A DNA stretch of 64,000 nucleotides, taken from positions 24,027,001 through 24,091,000 of the forward strand of contig OY540813.1 of NCBI GenBank assembly GCA_961205875.1. Reading direction: 5' to 3'. The notes below the pieces were generated by a model. That model was given only the letters and a program-made list of their open reading frames with translations, was not told where the DNA came from and searched no databases. The stretch is from Sialis fuliginosa (Eukaryota; Arthropoda; Insecta; Megaloptera; Sialidae). Made by a program: the position numbers and the translations under genes. Below are positions 11,727 through 24,407 of the stretch, in pieces (the first letter of the stretch is position 1; each line of letters begins with the position of its first letter).

Positions 11727-12086
11727 AATCTAAAACTACAAAATTCAAATTGGTATATTTTTAAATTTAGAAATGCACCCCAAAATAAAATTCCTGCCTA
11801 TTAGAGGGTGATTTTTGCTGTCTGCTATAAATGAAAAATAATTTTATGTTGCTTTTTGCAGGACATAGAGCGAATCGTGATTAAATTTTTATAGTGTTGG
11901 TATTAATTATACGATCATAATAATATATTAAAATTTCAACATACCATATCATATATAGCAGTGCTGTGCATGAGCAGCCACATAAACAAGCAAGTGTAAT
12001 TACCCCCCTCCCCCTCCAAAAAAGTTAAATTTCCCAGTTTTTATATATCTTATTGTTAGTTCTTTGTTACAGTCACAGTTACTATA
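11727..12086. other. AT-rich non-coding DNA
   Basis: No gene seen; a short C-rich tract lies near 12005. Confidence 0.5.
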
Positions 12087-12413
12087 CAGTGTATTCTAAG
12101 TTTATTAAGACATAGGAAATTTAACCTTTGGTCAAATTTAACGATGTGTGATTAGTGCATTTTGAAATGCCGCCTCGAAACTTGTTTTCAACTCTAATGA
12201 AAGTAAAATAAACATCCTAGATAAAATTATAATAATATTTTTTGACAGATATAAATTTGAAAACAAAATACTAATGACTATTTTATTAAATTTTGTGGCG
12301 GCATTTCAAAATGCACCAATCACACATCGTTAAATTTGACCAAAGGTTACTACAATATTTCTAATTGCCCCCATGTTAAATTTCCTATGTCTTAATCAAC
12401 TTGGAATACACTG
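12087..12413. mobile_element. Tc1/mariner-like MITE
   Basis: Ends CAGTGTATTC... and ...GAATACACTG are inverted, and the match continues through AAGACATAGGAAATTTAAC and a further ~55 bp. TA (within TATA) abuts both ends (12085-12086, 12414-12415), the Tc1/mariner target. The right arm has ~28 extra bases. At 327 bp with no transposase it is a MITE. A 73-codon minus-strand frame at its right edge is not a gene. Confidence 0.75.
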
Positions 12414-13117
12414 TATATCCCGCCTGAAACACATTTAAAGATAATTACGAGGCTTATTATAAACACGATTAAGATGAACTTAAGAGTTAATGTTAACCAT
12501 CGATTAACTAACTGTGATTTTTTTTGCTTTATGCGCCTACCATATGTGTCGACTATAAATCCAGTCATCAAAACATATGACATATAACAAAAACTTAAAT
12601 CAAACTGATGCATGAATTATTATAATTACCAACATATAAATAAAATATTTTTGTCAATTACATGTCATAAAGTCATATAAAGAGTGGTATTTTAGCTATA
12701 TTTTTATAAATACTAAAAAAGGCATCTACCAAGTAAATACTCAGTGTTTCCTCGTGTTAACTTCACCAACGATAGTTAATTATTGTACTATTTAAATAAA
12801 AACCGATAGTGTTTATATAAATTGCCTGGAATTGGTTAACCATTTATTTTTTATACAATTTTACTAAAAAATATTAGTTCGAAATTTTTTTAAGACGCAC
12901 CTGAATATTTTTTCGTACATTTTTAATTTTTTGACAATTTCAATCTAAATCTAAATTTATGCAAACGTCAAAATAACATTTAATGTCCAAGCAAATATCA
13001 ATTTAGAAAAACAAAACACGAATTTTTAAAATAAATTGAGATAAATCTTTGTAATATTTTACAGCAAACGTAGTAGACCCATATTATAGGAAATTTAATG
13101 CTCTACAAAAAATATTC
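12414..13117. other. AT-rich non-coding DNA
   Basis: No gene or repeat boundary recognised. Confidence 0.55.
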
Positions 13118-13455
13118 TATAAAATTTTCACGTAACATGTGTCATTCTTGAGATATCTTGAAAAAATAAATATTTTGGAATTTCACCCTCCTCCCTTACA
13201 CTCGATTTTGATGATTTTGAAATGGGACCGTCCTCAAGCCAGACCCAACCATCTGACCAAGTTTCAACAATATCGGTTCAGTGGTTCATGAGTTATACGT
13301 GTGACAAGGATTCAGGGGACAGACGGACGGACGGACAAACAGACAGACAAACGGAAAGATCAATTTAAAATTTTGAAATCGGAGAACATTTTTTTTCTCA
13401 ATCTGAAACGATCACAAAACTTCTCGTATCTTCGATATTGCGAGGAAGCAATAAA
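13118..13455 (+). repeat. interspersed repeat with GACGGAC core, copy 1
   Basis: Aligns end to end with 52379-52757 in the same orientation. Order: TATAAAATTTTCACG, a C-rich stretch, ATCGGTTCAGTGGTTCATG, a variable GACGGAC/GACAGACA core, AATCGGAGAACA, then TTCTCGTATCTTCGAT and GCGAGGAAGCAATAAA. The element class is not certain. The tail module is shared with the otherwise different repeat at 24408-24832. Most likely a non-autonomous retro- or DNA element. Confidence 0.7.
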
Positions 13456-13982
13456 CAATTTTTAAGAAGAACATGTATCTAGCACTATTAAATTATTTCA
13501 AAAATAAAAACCGTTGGGCCCTTCGGCGCCACTTCTATATATACTTTAATAGAGTTTTTATATGTATATAAATATTTTCTAAAAAGTTATCTTAATCTAA
13601 TTCTAAGATTCAAAATAAACGATGATTTAATAAAAAGAGAAGGTATCCGCATATGAAACAAAAATAAATACATAATAGTTATTGTCTTACAGTACCACTT
13701 AATACAATTCATCTCATATCTACCTAATTATATGAATTTAATATCTAATTATAATTTACGTATTTTCATTATTGTAGTTTTGTATTGTACAAAATAAAAA
13801 CAGTTTACAAGTAAAAGAGACGTGAATTTTGCTAATACACAAAGACAGCTTTTATCATTGTTTCTATACATGACCGCAATCATTTAACAATTAAATAATT
13901 TGCATACATCTAAATTAAACAATGTAATTTCACATATTTATGTTTATTATATAAGTGCGCCCACACTCTGGTTATTAAAAAG

Positions 13983-14090
13983 AATTTCCCCGCGGCTTCG
14001 TCCGCGTGTATTTTAAAAATCTGTGAAAACCCGCGACACTGGCTCCTCTAAGCATACAGGTACCATATTTCCACCATGGCAACGACGATG
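13983..14090 (-). mobile_element. Helitron-like 3' end, second family (fragment)
   Basis: On the minus strand a hairpin CGCGG-ACGAAG-CCGCG is followed by GGGGAAATTC. The same arrangement ends in CTAG at 30576-30610, so this appears to be a decayed member of that family. The terminal CTAG is lost and the 5' end was not found. Confidence 0.35.
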
Positions 14091-14672
14091 ATGGTTTAAT
14101 TACATTAATATTACACTAATTATCCATTTTACTGGTGGATATACGAGTATATTTTTATTGAAAAATAGAAATCGTAATTTTTAAAATACGTACTTTACCT
14201 AATCTATAAAAAAAATATTAATTGTACATTTTCCTTACTACTGGCTGGCCGTAAATCAATTATCATATAAGTAGCCTAAACTTATTCTAGGGTCTTAGGC
14301 TTTCTAATAATGATATAGAGACGGACAGATAAAATATGACTTAACGTCGTTCATCTATTATTGATTTAACATTTATATGATCAATTTATTATGTTGATAT
14401 CGATAAATCAGCCTGATCAAACAACCGAAGTAAACTCATCAAGCTTTACATCCATAAAAATTTATTTGGCTTATTTAAAAAAAAAAGATGATTTTTGTAG
14501 GATTTGATGACTTTCCAATACTTATAACGTAAAAGAATGGATATAATAATAATAATAGTTTATTTCGAAATTAAGATACATAGTATATAGAAAAACGTCA
14601 GCAAAGATATTACAAACTGAAAGTAAATGTAAATTCATACTAATTTTAAACAAAGTAAAAAAAAGCTAATAT

Positions 14673-14695
14673 ATAAACATAAACATAAACATAAG
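14673..14695. repeat. ACATAA microsatellite
   Basis: Four near-perfect hexanucleotide repeats, followed by more A/C-rich low-complexity sequence. Confidence 0.6.
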
Positions 14696-15887
14696 CACAA
14701 ATGCACATATTCTTATATGTACATTGTACATGCTTACATACATGTAGACATAAAAATAAAATAAAATAGTACATGTAGAATATATAATACAATATTTTTA
14801 AAAGGGTTTTCTCGATGTACATATTTTGTAGTATTTTAAGCCAATGTTTCATTATTATATAAATATATTTATTTTTCAGTTCAATAGTAAAATAGTAAGA
14901 TATACAATATACATGTTTCCATTATAAACGATTTACTCAGCTTTTATTACATTGTTTACGTCAAAGCTCGAAATGTACCGGAGCAAAGCAGAACAGTGTT
15001 GTGATTCGTGAAATTATTGTTTGCAGGATACCTATCAATTTTTTGTTATATTAATTTAATCAGTCTCGTAAAAAAAAATTATCCCATCTCTTTTAAACGA
15101 AGCAAGATCAAAAATTGATCAAAATTTCATTTGTTTGTTCACAAAAAAATATTATAATAACACAGGCCATTTGAGTAAGTCCCCGAAACGTTAATGTTGG
15201 ATTCGGTAAGATTTTTACGAATATACAAATTGTTAATCATTTTGACAAAATTATAAAATTATTATACAGTTTTAGTTAAATTTACAAAAACAATTTATTC
15301 TACACAATTGTGTAATGAGTAATGAGTTATAAAAAAATTCATTGTAATACGGAAAATTATTTTATTTATTCAGTAGGTCTCTTGAATCCCTCCATAATCA
15401 ATACACCGAAAAGGCAGGTAGCCGGGATGCAAAGTTAGACTATATAAAATAAATAATGTTAATTAATTAGAAAACAAATTTTATATCTCGAAATATCATA
15501 AAAAGTAATAACTGATTACGGTGTACAACTTTGTAAAATGTTTATTTTAGATTTTGTAATTAGCATGCGAACATGTATGTTTTCTTGTAAATTGCAACAT
15601 TAATTAATTAATAACTAGGATAACATTTTAACGATAAATATATAAAATCAAAATCGTTATATACTCGTAAAACTGACCGAAAAATAAACAAAAAAATTGC
15701 CCGAGTCAAATAATTCATTCTTTGTCTTTTACTTAAGACATTTCCTATCAAATCCCACCTTAACATTTTTGGGACCGTATTACATACAAAAGGATCCTCA
15801 CAGTCAACATTATTTAACTCAACTATAAATATAAAGTATGAAAGTATATGACGAATATTACAAATCTAGCATTTGCAATTACACTTA

Positions 15888-16209
15888 TGGCCGGTATTAT
15901 GAAGGAGTTAATAAAATTTGCTAGCTAGCAAGCACTTTCAAATGAGGTTTTTAACGTATCTGACAGTTCTCCTTTAGTTTCATGACAAGTTTTGCGCACG
16001 CGTGGTATGTAAACACCAACGGTATTAAAACAGTGGCGACATTATGAAAATTATTTTGTACGGTCAGAGTCGCCAACTGTGTTATATACGTTGAAGAATC
16101 ACTGCTCTAAATTTCATAGCTAATCCATAGATACTATCACAGAATGAATACCCCATTTGAAAGTGCTTGCTAGCTAGCAAATTTGCTAGCACCTTCATAA
16201 TACCAGATA
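15888..16209 (-). mobile_element. Harbinger-like MITE family D, copy 1
   Basis: Inverted ends contain CCGGTATTATGAAGG and its partner. The subterminal palindromic GCTAGCTAGC occurs near both ends. Flanked by TTA on both sides (15885-15887, 16210-16212). The interior is the reverse complement of the copies at 40900 and 50853. Three-base TNA duplications point to PIF/Harbinger. No transposase. The terminal bases of this copy have drifted (right end AGATA instead of GGACA). A 62-codon frame inside it is not a gene. Confidence 0.8.
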
Positions 16210-16212
16210 TTA

Positions 16213-16830
16213 AATTTAAAAGCATTGTATTCATGAAAACCACACAACAAAAATAATTTAGTTGTAACAAGAATATTAGTGTTCATTAATATCTGCGCTA
16301 TATATTAATTCAAGTTCTCATCACCTAGAAACAATTACAAACCGTCACTGAAAAACATTAACATACGTACTAACGTACATATTTATATCTAGTTCATCAA
16401 ATATCACATCAAATTTGCATAAAAAAATGTGTTCGCAATTGTTCGTTTCCCGTTAAAAAGTGCACCAAACTTTTTTCCCATATTCTGATAATGGTAGGTA
16501 GTTAGACGTTATTTACATGTTGTGTGTACGCGGTCAGATAGTGCTTTTTTTTAAATAGACGATTGTTTGTTTTTTGCGGGCGCAGATAATGCCAGGCGCG
16601 CGATTTATTTTTTATAATCTGCATATGTGGCAGCGATTACGCTACGGGTTCGCCCGCTAATTAGTTATGAGCGCTTGTTGTTGTGCCTGGCTGCTATTAT
16701 TACGCCCGGTAAGAAATATGTATATTTTATTTTCGGTGTAAGCTCTGATTGCACGTTCGATAAACGGAATGTGAAATATTTACGTGCAGGGACATAAACA
16801 CTCATCATTAGTATACCTTTTCGGCTATTA
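16213..16830. other. non-coding DNA with CpG-richer patch 16490-16720
   Basis: The patch contains GCGGGCGCAG, GGCGCGCG, a TTCGCCCGC and homeodomain-like CTAATTAG within ~230 bp. It has little low-complexity sequence compared with the neighbours. A candidate conserved regulatory element; no exon signals seen. Confidence 0.35.
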
Positions 16831-17040
16831 CAGTGGTTCTAAAACTGTTCCGAAGCTGCTTCTAAGGATTTTTTTTTCAAAATGTTAAGTAGCCAAAGGA
16901 GCCTATTTTTAGATAAATTGTTACACACTATTTCAGTGGTTCTAAAACTGTTTCGAGGGTGCTGCTAAGGATGGTTTTTCAAAATGTTATTTAAGCTGTT
17001 AAGTAGCCAAAGAATCATATTTTTAGATAATTTGTTACAC
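16831..17040 (+). repeat. tandem duplication (~103 bp unit) starting with a hAT-like end
   Basis: Both units start CAGTGGTTCTAAAACTGTT and share TAAGGAT, TTTTCAAAATGTTA, TTAAGTAGCCAAAG and TTTTTAGATAA. The second has about 10 extra bases. CAGTGGTTCT is typical of hAT terminal repeats, so this is likely a dimer of a MITE end. Confidence 0.65.
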
Positions 17041-17097
17041 AGGACAGAACCAGAAATAAAGTTCTTGTAACAAAGAGAAGATTATCTAGGGCTGCAT

Positions 17098-17565
17098 CAG
17101 TGGCGTCGGAACCATTTTTTTCTTGGAGAGAGGAACAGTACGAAACTCAAAAATTAAGCTGACCTTATTTTTGGCGTTCTAAAAATTCAAAATTAACTTC
17201 AATTTTCTTTAGCTTGATTAATATAGTTTTATTTGCCAAAAAATAAAAATAAATAGAAATACAGTGGAACTTCGTTAGTACATTTTTAAAGGGATTAGCG
17301 GAAAACACATACTAACTAGAAAAAAGTACTAATGAAATATTTTAACCTGGGGTTTTATGGAAGAACGCCGGGACCTAAAAAAAAAAGAAAAAAAGGAGGT
17401 TTCACTGTACTCACTTTTTATTTTTCTTTGTCTCTGACTATAGACATGGTTATATTTAAAATTTGTTAAAGTTTACAAAAGTTTACAAAAATTAAAGAAT
17501 TTTTAAGAGTAAAAAATTACAGAAAACAGATTTTTATAATTGCACGTTACTTCAAACCCGCTTTA
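17098..17565 (+). mobile_element. decayed hAT-like element containing a pogo-like MITE
   Basis: Begins CAGTGGCGTCGGAACC, a hAT-type end. Its far part (AACAGATTTTTATAATTGCA) recurs at 46288, where it leads into GGCTCCGACGCAACTG, the expected opposite end. The right terminus of this copy is lost. The 17262-17407 MITE is inserted inside. Confidence 0.4.
17262..17407. mobile_element. pogo/Tc1-like MITE
   Basis: CAGTGGAACTTCGTTAGTA at the left and GGAGGTTTCACTG at the right are inverted ends of the CAGTGGAACCTC type known from pogo/Tigger elements. TA flanks each side (17260-17261, 17408-17409). 146 bp, no coding capacity. Confidence 0.65.
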
Positions 17566-20135
17566 AAAACAGATCCAAATTTTGAGGGGGCAAAAAGCAG
17601 GCATTGATTTTTATGTCAAATTATTTGGTATATTGCTAATTTACAAGAATGATTACATTAAAATATATTGCTAATGTTTAAAAATTTAACACACATTCAA
17701 ATAGAGATATATAGTTTTAGAATCTCTGGTTTATGGTGAGTATGTATATGATGTATTTATGAGTATATTTAAAACTTTCTATACTGCAGGGTTAATAGTT
17801 TAATGTTAATTCAGTTTACAATTTATTTTGATTGATCTTTTCGGAAGTATTCGGTTTCATATTAATTTAGGGATTGCTATCAGATTCAGGCCTACTCTAG
17901 ACACAAAATAAGCAAATATGTGCTTCAGGCGATATGTTTTCAGAAACGACATTTACAAAAATTCAATAATTTAATTAATTAATTAATTAATGTGCAAAAT
18001 TCCTGAACTAGTCTATTGTTATTTATTTATTACATAATCCAAAGTGAAATTTTTGTATATTTGTATGGAAATTTATAATATATTTTTATAACACTATTAT
18101 ATGGACCTTACTGATTTTTGTTAAGGCAGGGGTAAATAAGGTTATATAGACTTTACATTACGTTTGTTAGTCTTGTTTTACAAAATAAAACATAATTTAT
18201 AAGAAAAAAAGAAAAAACAATGTCAAAACACCATTAAACATTATTATTAATAATTATCGATAAATCAGATTTCCATCGATACATACAATTATTAAATTAT
18301 TTGCAGATACATCAGTACTTAAATATGCAGCAAACATTGAATGTAGCCATATAAATCAAAGTATAAAATTTATAGTACTCATCATAGCATCCAGCAAACA
18401 TGGAGGAAAAAAAATAAAACATTATCAGCGCCTATAAATCACTGATAACATTTAGTCGTGCGCATTTAACTAGAACCCCATCTCGGCTCTCCCCAATTAC
18501 AGAATTACACAATTTCAATGGCCATTTGTTGTAATTGTTGTCTCTGAGGAATCGCAAACCTGTCAACACAAACGCACACAATTGCTGACTGTTGCCAGTG
18601 ATGTCACAAACATCTGTGTGGGTTAGTTCTGTCGAGGTGTCTTCTTTAAAACCAAATAAAGTTATGTGACCACCACAGGACTTTTTTATCAATTATTATA
18701 AAAATTATTATTACTTAAATCATTTTTCTATTACAGACCATTTCCAAAATAATATAAAAAATGATTTTTACTTCTGAAAAAATGAATAGGACATAAATTA
18801 TAGATATAATAATATTCTCTATATATTATATGTTATTTAAAATATTTTAATCTACTACGGACAGTTTCAAAAATAAGTGTAAACATCCGTTTCCGATTTA
18901 GTGATTACCTTCAGAAATATGGTACATGTCTACAGTACACAAGAACATTTTTAAAATTTCATTTTTGTAAATTTCGCCATTTTGGCAGTAGAGCGTTCAC
19001 AGACAAACACATAGATCTGATTCAGTTACCCTCAAAACGTGCAATTCTTATTTTTATATATTAATAATATATTTTTTTACTTTCTTATACTTAAGCTGAG
19101 TAACTTTTGTCTCTAAAAAGCAACTTACTTTTTGAAATATAAATTCGTAACATTTTATTTTTAATTCATACGTGTCGCAATAATTTTCTATTAGACATTA
19201 AAGCATCTGGTGAAATGACTTGGTGTTTATAATAATATTTCTGCACATATGCGGCGTCTGTTGATGTTCGATTAGCCATGACGTCACTAGACAATTCATG
19301 AACAGTTTGTTGAATCCTCAGAGACATCAATTACAATAAATTGTCACATTCGTATTGTTTAATTTTGTAGATAGGGAGTTCATAGACGCATTTTAAAACT
19401 TATTAACTGTCATAACATTTAGTATAGGTAGACCGAGGTGAATCTAATCTACTTTTGTCAGCGACATAAAAATAATCAAAGATAAGTTTTATTCTTAATC
19501 TAAACACTTTTGCCTTAGTTTCATGCAATAAAATAATATACAAAAATAAAATTTCTCAATTAAAATCTTATAGAAATTGAAAGAATACCGTGTTTATACA
19601 TGAGTTGTAAAATTTCTTCATTTACTTAATAACGATTTGACACCCTGTAGAAAGCGTTTATTAGGTTTTGGTCTAGACAAAAATTCTTTAAAATATCGTA
19701 CATGAAAATAGAAATAACTGGAAACGGATTTTTGATTTGATTCGCCTCGATTTACTCTAAGGATATTTTAGCATAAGTTAATTATTTATATGAAAATTCT
19801 TATGTAAATAAAAATTGCATAGGTATATATATAAAGATAGCAAACCTATTGTTTCTTTAATAAATATAGTAATACACAATTTACAACGTAAGCTGTGAAT
19901 TTTTCCTCTTTGCGAAGAAATTAAAAAAAATCCGAAATGACTATTAAATATAAATTATATACTTCCATTATATTAATATATTTATGAATACTTTTGTCCT
20001 CATTCACTGACTAACTCTTTCATCAATGCACAGTCCAACCCCCTGGACCTAGAAACATGTAATTTTATTAGTATCCTCCTTTTCCATTAAGAAGGGATTT
20101 TCAAAAATTCAAGAGAGGATAAAACATTTCAAATA
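17566..20135. other. non-coding DNA with one GC-richer patch (18425-18690)
   Basis: Mostly AT-rich. 18425-18690 is distinctly different: few homopolymers, several CpGs, Sox-like AACAAT words and CAATGGCCATTTG. It is open for 86 codons on the minus strand, but the peptide resembles nothing I know. Better read as a possible conserved non-coding element. The TAAT run near 17968 is simple sequence. Confidence 0.45.
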
Positions 20136-20594
20136 AGGTACTGGCACCAGTCTTGGATATGACGCCAGTAATGGCTATTTTTTAATTAAATGTACTGAAT
20201 TAGATATTTGATTACTACCATTTCCGAATATTAATCTATATACATTTAACTGTCTTACAGCGTGATTTGATGACAATCGGCCAATAGGTGTTAAAATGGT
20301 GGACATTTAAACTAATTATTAGTATAATTTATTTATTTATTATTATATTATCATAGCAACTGCTTTAAATTGTTTCAAATTTGATGATTCTTTCTTTTAT
20401 ATCTTTTGTGTCTTAATACTTTACTGATTTTACTTTATCCATTACTGGAGAAAAAAAACATAAACAAAATAATAGACTATTATTTAAAAAAAAAAACTAT
20501 ATTTGTGGACTTTGGTAATTAAATAAATAAATAAAAAGTTACTTACTTTATTAGTAACATGAGTTCATAGCGGCCATAACTGGTGTCAGTACCT
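20136..20594. mobile_element. TA-flanked TIR element
   Basis: AGGTACTGGCACCAGT at the left pairs with ACTGGTGTCAGTACCT at the right (one mismatch in 16). TA lies on both sides (20134-20135, 20595-20596). 459 bp, AT-rich interior, no open frame. Consistent with a Tc1/mariner-type MITE, although the end sequence itself is not diagnostic. Confidence 0.65.
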
Positions 20595-20596
20595 TA

Positions 20597-22055
20597 TATA
20601 CATATTATAAAGTGAATTTCAAGCAAAATACTCTATTATTTAAATAAAAAGTGTTCGACACTAACAGCACAAATGGTAATAGATTTTATAAATTATATAA
20701 ATGATTATAAGAATGAAAACAACGCGGGGGAAGCCGCGGGTAGGATACTATCATTATATATTTAAATAAACAGAAAATGTTCTACCTTTTATTTCCATCA
20801 ATAAAAAATAAATAATGGTTCATGTATTTTATAAAACACTGTATAGAAGTTAACATAGAATAAAAGCTATTAATTCGAAAAAGTTGTGATATCTAATCTG
20901 AAATCACAAAAAGTACGTGTATTTAAATTGATTTATAATTTACTATAGGCAGTTTTCATTCTGATTATTGCATTTGTGCATGCGAATTAATATAATGAAG
21001 GTAAGTTTTACATTGTTCAAGGTTTTTGTATTTATTTTTAATTAATTAAATAATCACCATTCTGTTATTTTGTTGTACATGTCTTCTTGTTTCAATAATA
21101 TTTATATAAAATACTATTTTTCAATATTCAAACCAGTGTTTCTCAACCGAAGAGGTATGCCCCCTGGGAGAGGGGGTAAGCTTTTCTTAGGGGAAGTTTG
21201 GACGTTTTTCAAAATAAAATATAAACACACTTGGTTACCATTAGAAAACTTATGTCTTTTGATAATATTTGGATGGAAAAACATCGAGTTTTCATGCTTA
21301 TTAAAAGGAGACCTTGTATCGAAAATGTTGATTAATACTAATTTAAACGAACTTTTTTTCGTTTTATAATGCATTATAACGAAAAAAAAGCCATGGCTTT
21401 TGATCTTTTTAAATTGATATTTAGAAGAACAGAACTATTTTGTAAGGTTTTATAATAGGAATGATATAATTTTTTATTACGGTTCCAAATAGAACGTTTA
21501 ATAAATTCTGATAATATATTTTGTGTCGAACTTAATGTTTTTGTTATGATTACTTATCTTGATAGAAAATAACAAGAAAATATCTATATAAATCAAAAAT
21601 TCTATTCGGATATTCATTTTCCTCGGTGATTTATTCGAGAAAATAGACTAAAAACTTACGAATAGAGAACGAAAAAGAATAATACAATGACATCAGATTT
21701 ATTATTCCCAAGTGACAAGATGTGATATTATTTTATGAATATCCATTGATCTTTATTTTTAGCAGAGAACGATAAAATATACATGGATAAATAACGCATA
21801 TATATTTTTATATATTACACTAGATAAAAGAAAACTAGATAGATAAATAATTTAGTTATTAGAATTTCCCAAAGGCATTTATTTACAACTACCAACATTT
21901 TAATTTTTAATAATAGTTTATTATCTTTTCTTTTTTATTACATTTATTACCTAATGATAAGCATTCAGTAGTTTCTTTTAAATTTAAATTTAAATAAATG
22001 ATTTTTTTTAAATTACGGGCAGTAAACTTTTCCGAGTAAAAATCTACTTAACAGG
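20597..22055. other. AT-rich non-coding DNA
   Basis: Holds a GC hairpin at 20732-20750 (CGCGG-GGGAAG-CCGCG), probably the remnant of a Helitron end, and a hAT-like CAGTGTTTCTCAACC at 21135. The overlapping 99- and 86-codon frames at 21070-21374 lie on opposite strands across that hAT-like end and are not credible genes. Confidence 0.5.
20949..21000 (+). other. possible tiny exon (weak)
   Basis: TTACTATAG ends at 20948 and ATGAAG|GTAAGTTTT forms a perfect donor at 21001. All three frames of the 52-bp interval contain stops, so it could only be an untranslated or start exon (ATG AAG at its end). Confidence 0.1.
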
Positions 22056-22190
22056 CACGAACACAGGAGTCCTCTTCCGTTAATGTCTGCTGCGGGTGCG
22101 TACCGTACCCGAGGCAGGTATATTTGTTCGCTATGCGTACCTCATATGCGCGCGTAATATCGTAAGTACCCTGTGCTGGTACATAAATAC
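22056..22190. other. CpG-rich patch
   Basis: Contains GCGGGTGCG, CGTACCGTACCCG and GCGCGCG within ~135 bp of otherwise AT-rich DNA. A 69-codon minus-strand frame crosses it but has no recognisable similarity. Candidate regulatory element. Confidence 0.3.
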
Positions 22191-24407
22191 TAACTACGAA
22201 ATTCGATGCATTTTTACTTATTTTTTTAAAAACAACGAATAATTTGATATGCACCACACTAAAAATAAGTTGTAAATTTACAATATTTTTACTATATAAC
22301 GGAAAAATCCAAAAGTCAATGTAGGAAAAAGAAATTGCCTCATAGTTTAGTATACCTCCAATAACAATTTGTATTTTCCAATGAATCTTGTTGGTTTTTA
22401 GTAACCCTACATATTTTTTAATTCATTTCGTACAGAAAGATTAAGTTATTAAGATTTTACCTACTACTAATAATAATTTAACATTGAAATACTAAATAGG
22501 GATAAAAGGGGTAAATAATTAAATGGCGATTTACGATCAGTCATTACTTTGACAAAAAAATTATTGAATAGTAAACATTAATTTGGTATAAAAAATTATT
22601 TACTCTAAAATATGACCCATCTTCTAGCCCAGTGGTCTTCAAACTTTATCGACTGATGGACTTCTTAGAACCTAGGTTTTATCGGCGAACCCCTTTCCAC
22701 CCTTATTTTTAATTTTGTTTTTAAATACTGGTGGCCTGACGAGAATTGATTACTGCGAAAAACTCACAGATAGGTCTCCTAAAATGCAACAAAAAATGTT
22801 ATATGACCTTTTGATTTTAACCCTTTAGTCACGATATATTTGATTTTCAATGTGGTTCTACTTTCTAAACTATCGATGCAACAAATCTAAAAAAAATCCA
22901 GAATGTAACTTTTAGTTAGTACTTTCAATGAAAATTAAAACGAACACTGTAACTAGAATAGTTCATAAAAAAATTGAAATAACTCTTGTTTATAAATCGT
23001 AATGACTACGCACTTGGCCGTTTTATTATAAAATTCGTTTTCAGCACCCAAAAATACGTAATAACAACGTGGGCTGGTAAAGAATACAAGACATTTTATT
23101 GGACCTGTGATATTAATATAATAATTTACAAGATAGCAATATTTAAGATAAATATCGTCTTACCTTATCTTGCCCCATCATCCCCTACACATGCATACAC
23201 GAGTAGGTAAATCCGTTATTATAAGGCAGTCTAATTTGAATGTATCAAGCACGAATCAATCGAACAAAACAATCGCGTTGGTGGTGGTCTGGCTTTTATA
23301 AACGGAAATATTTAGTGTTCCGAACAAGCATCCTCTTGTCTAACGCACTAGATCCGACCCTCTTCATAACGCTGTAACGTATGCACATGCCACACACGTA
23401 TTACGTCGTCGTCGAGGGGATGCGTTCAATAGTTGGAGCATCGTTTGTGCCACACTTCATTTATAGTTTTGTTCGCTAACAATGGATTTTGTATATTAAA
23501 AAATGCCTGTGTTATTTTGGTATTGTTTTAATGTATTTTTTATAAATATTAAGTATGTAGGTATAAATAAATTAAGGTATATATTTTTTGAGTACAATTA
23601 TATGCTATTTCAAACAGCTGAAAAATGTTGTGTTTTATCTTAAAAATATTTGATGCAAATTAAACTTTAAAACCACTACGTCATCAAAACACAAATTTTT
23701 GTGGGGATAAAATTAGGGTTTATAATTATCAACAATTAATTCAGTGAATACATGATTTTTTTTATTACATTATTACGTTGTTAATGTTTAAAGAACTGAA
23801 ATAAATATTGATATTAGTACCTACCTGCTTTTAACGCTAAACTTCAAAGGTAGTTTCTCAAAAAAAGTTATCTCCGATTTTTGGTTCTTTTTCGCCTTTT
23901 TATAAAATAATTGTTGTAGTTTTTTTTCACCAAATATGTAGTATTTTTCGTTTTTGAGTTTTCGAATTTTTGTTTCCAAAAATTTTCGTTTTAGAGTTTA
24001 TATAAAGTACATTTTCGTTCATCCACTAAACGAATTTCAATCATAATTGTAAACCTTTTTTTTCTTGTAAAAAAATACTAACGATACGGAACTTTTTGCT
24101 CCTAAAGACCATTTCTAGGTTATTAAAGAGCATATAAGATCTAAAAGTATTAGGTAATGGTATTTTTACGATTTTAATTCAAACTTTCTCATACACAAGA
24201 TAAGGTATGGAAACTAATCAGTTGCCAATTTCAAATTAATGCAGTTATTGAAAAAAACAAAAATTGCGTTGAGGAGAGTCTGTAATTTTATTAGGGCAAG
24301 TACGTGCACGTCAAAATGAATAATCTGACTTTACTCTCGAAAAGTGCTTCTTTTCGAAAAGAAAAGTGTATGACATTTCTTATAGGGAGTTTCGTATTAA
24401 ATAAATA
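22191..24407. other. AT-rich non-coding DNA with CpG-richer patch 23230-23470
   Basis: No gene seen. 22630 begins CAGTGGTCTTCAAACTTT, a hAT-like end without a partner. 23230-23470 includes TTACGTCGTCGTCGAGG and AACGCTGTAACG and is less AT-rich than its flanks. Confidence 0.5.

Larger units (their letters stand above)
13456..15887. other. AT-rich non-coding DNA with minor repeats
   Basis: No gene seen. Contains a Helitron-like hairpin at ~13985 and an ACATAA microsatellite at ~14673-14695. The rest is AT-rich. Minus-strand frame 14646-14852 is low-complexity and rejected. Confidence 0.55.

Noticed and set aside
18432-18692. 86-codon minus-strand frame in a GC-richer block
   Set aside because: The peptide matches nothing I know and no splice or start context supports it; the block is reported as possible regulatory DNA.
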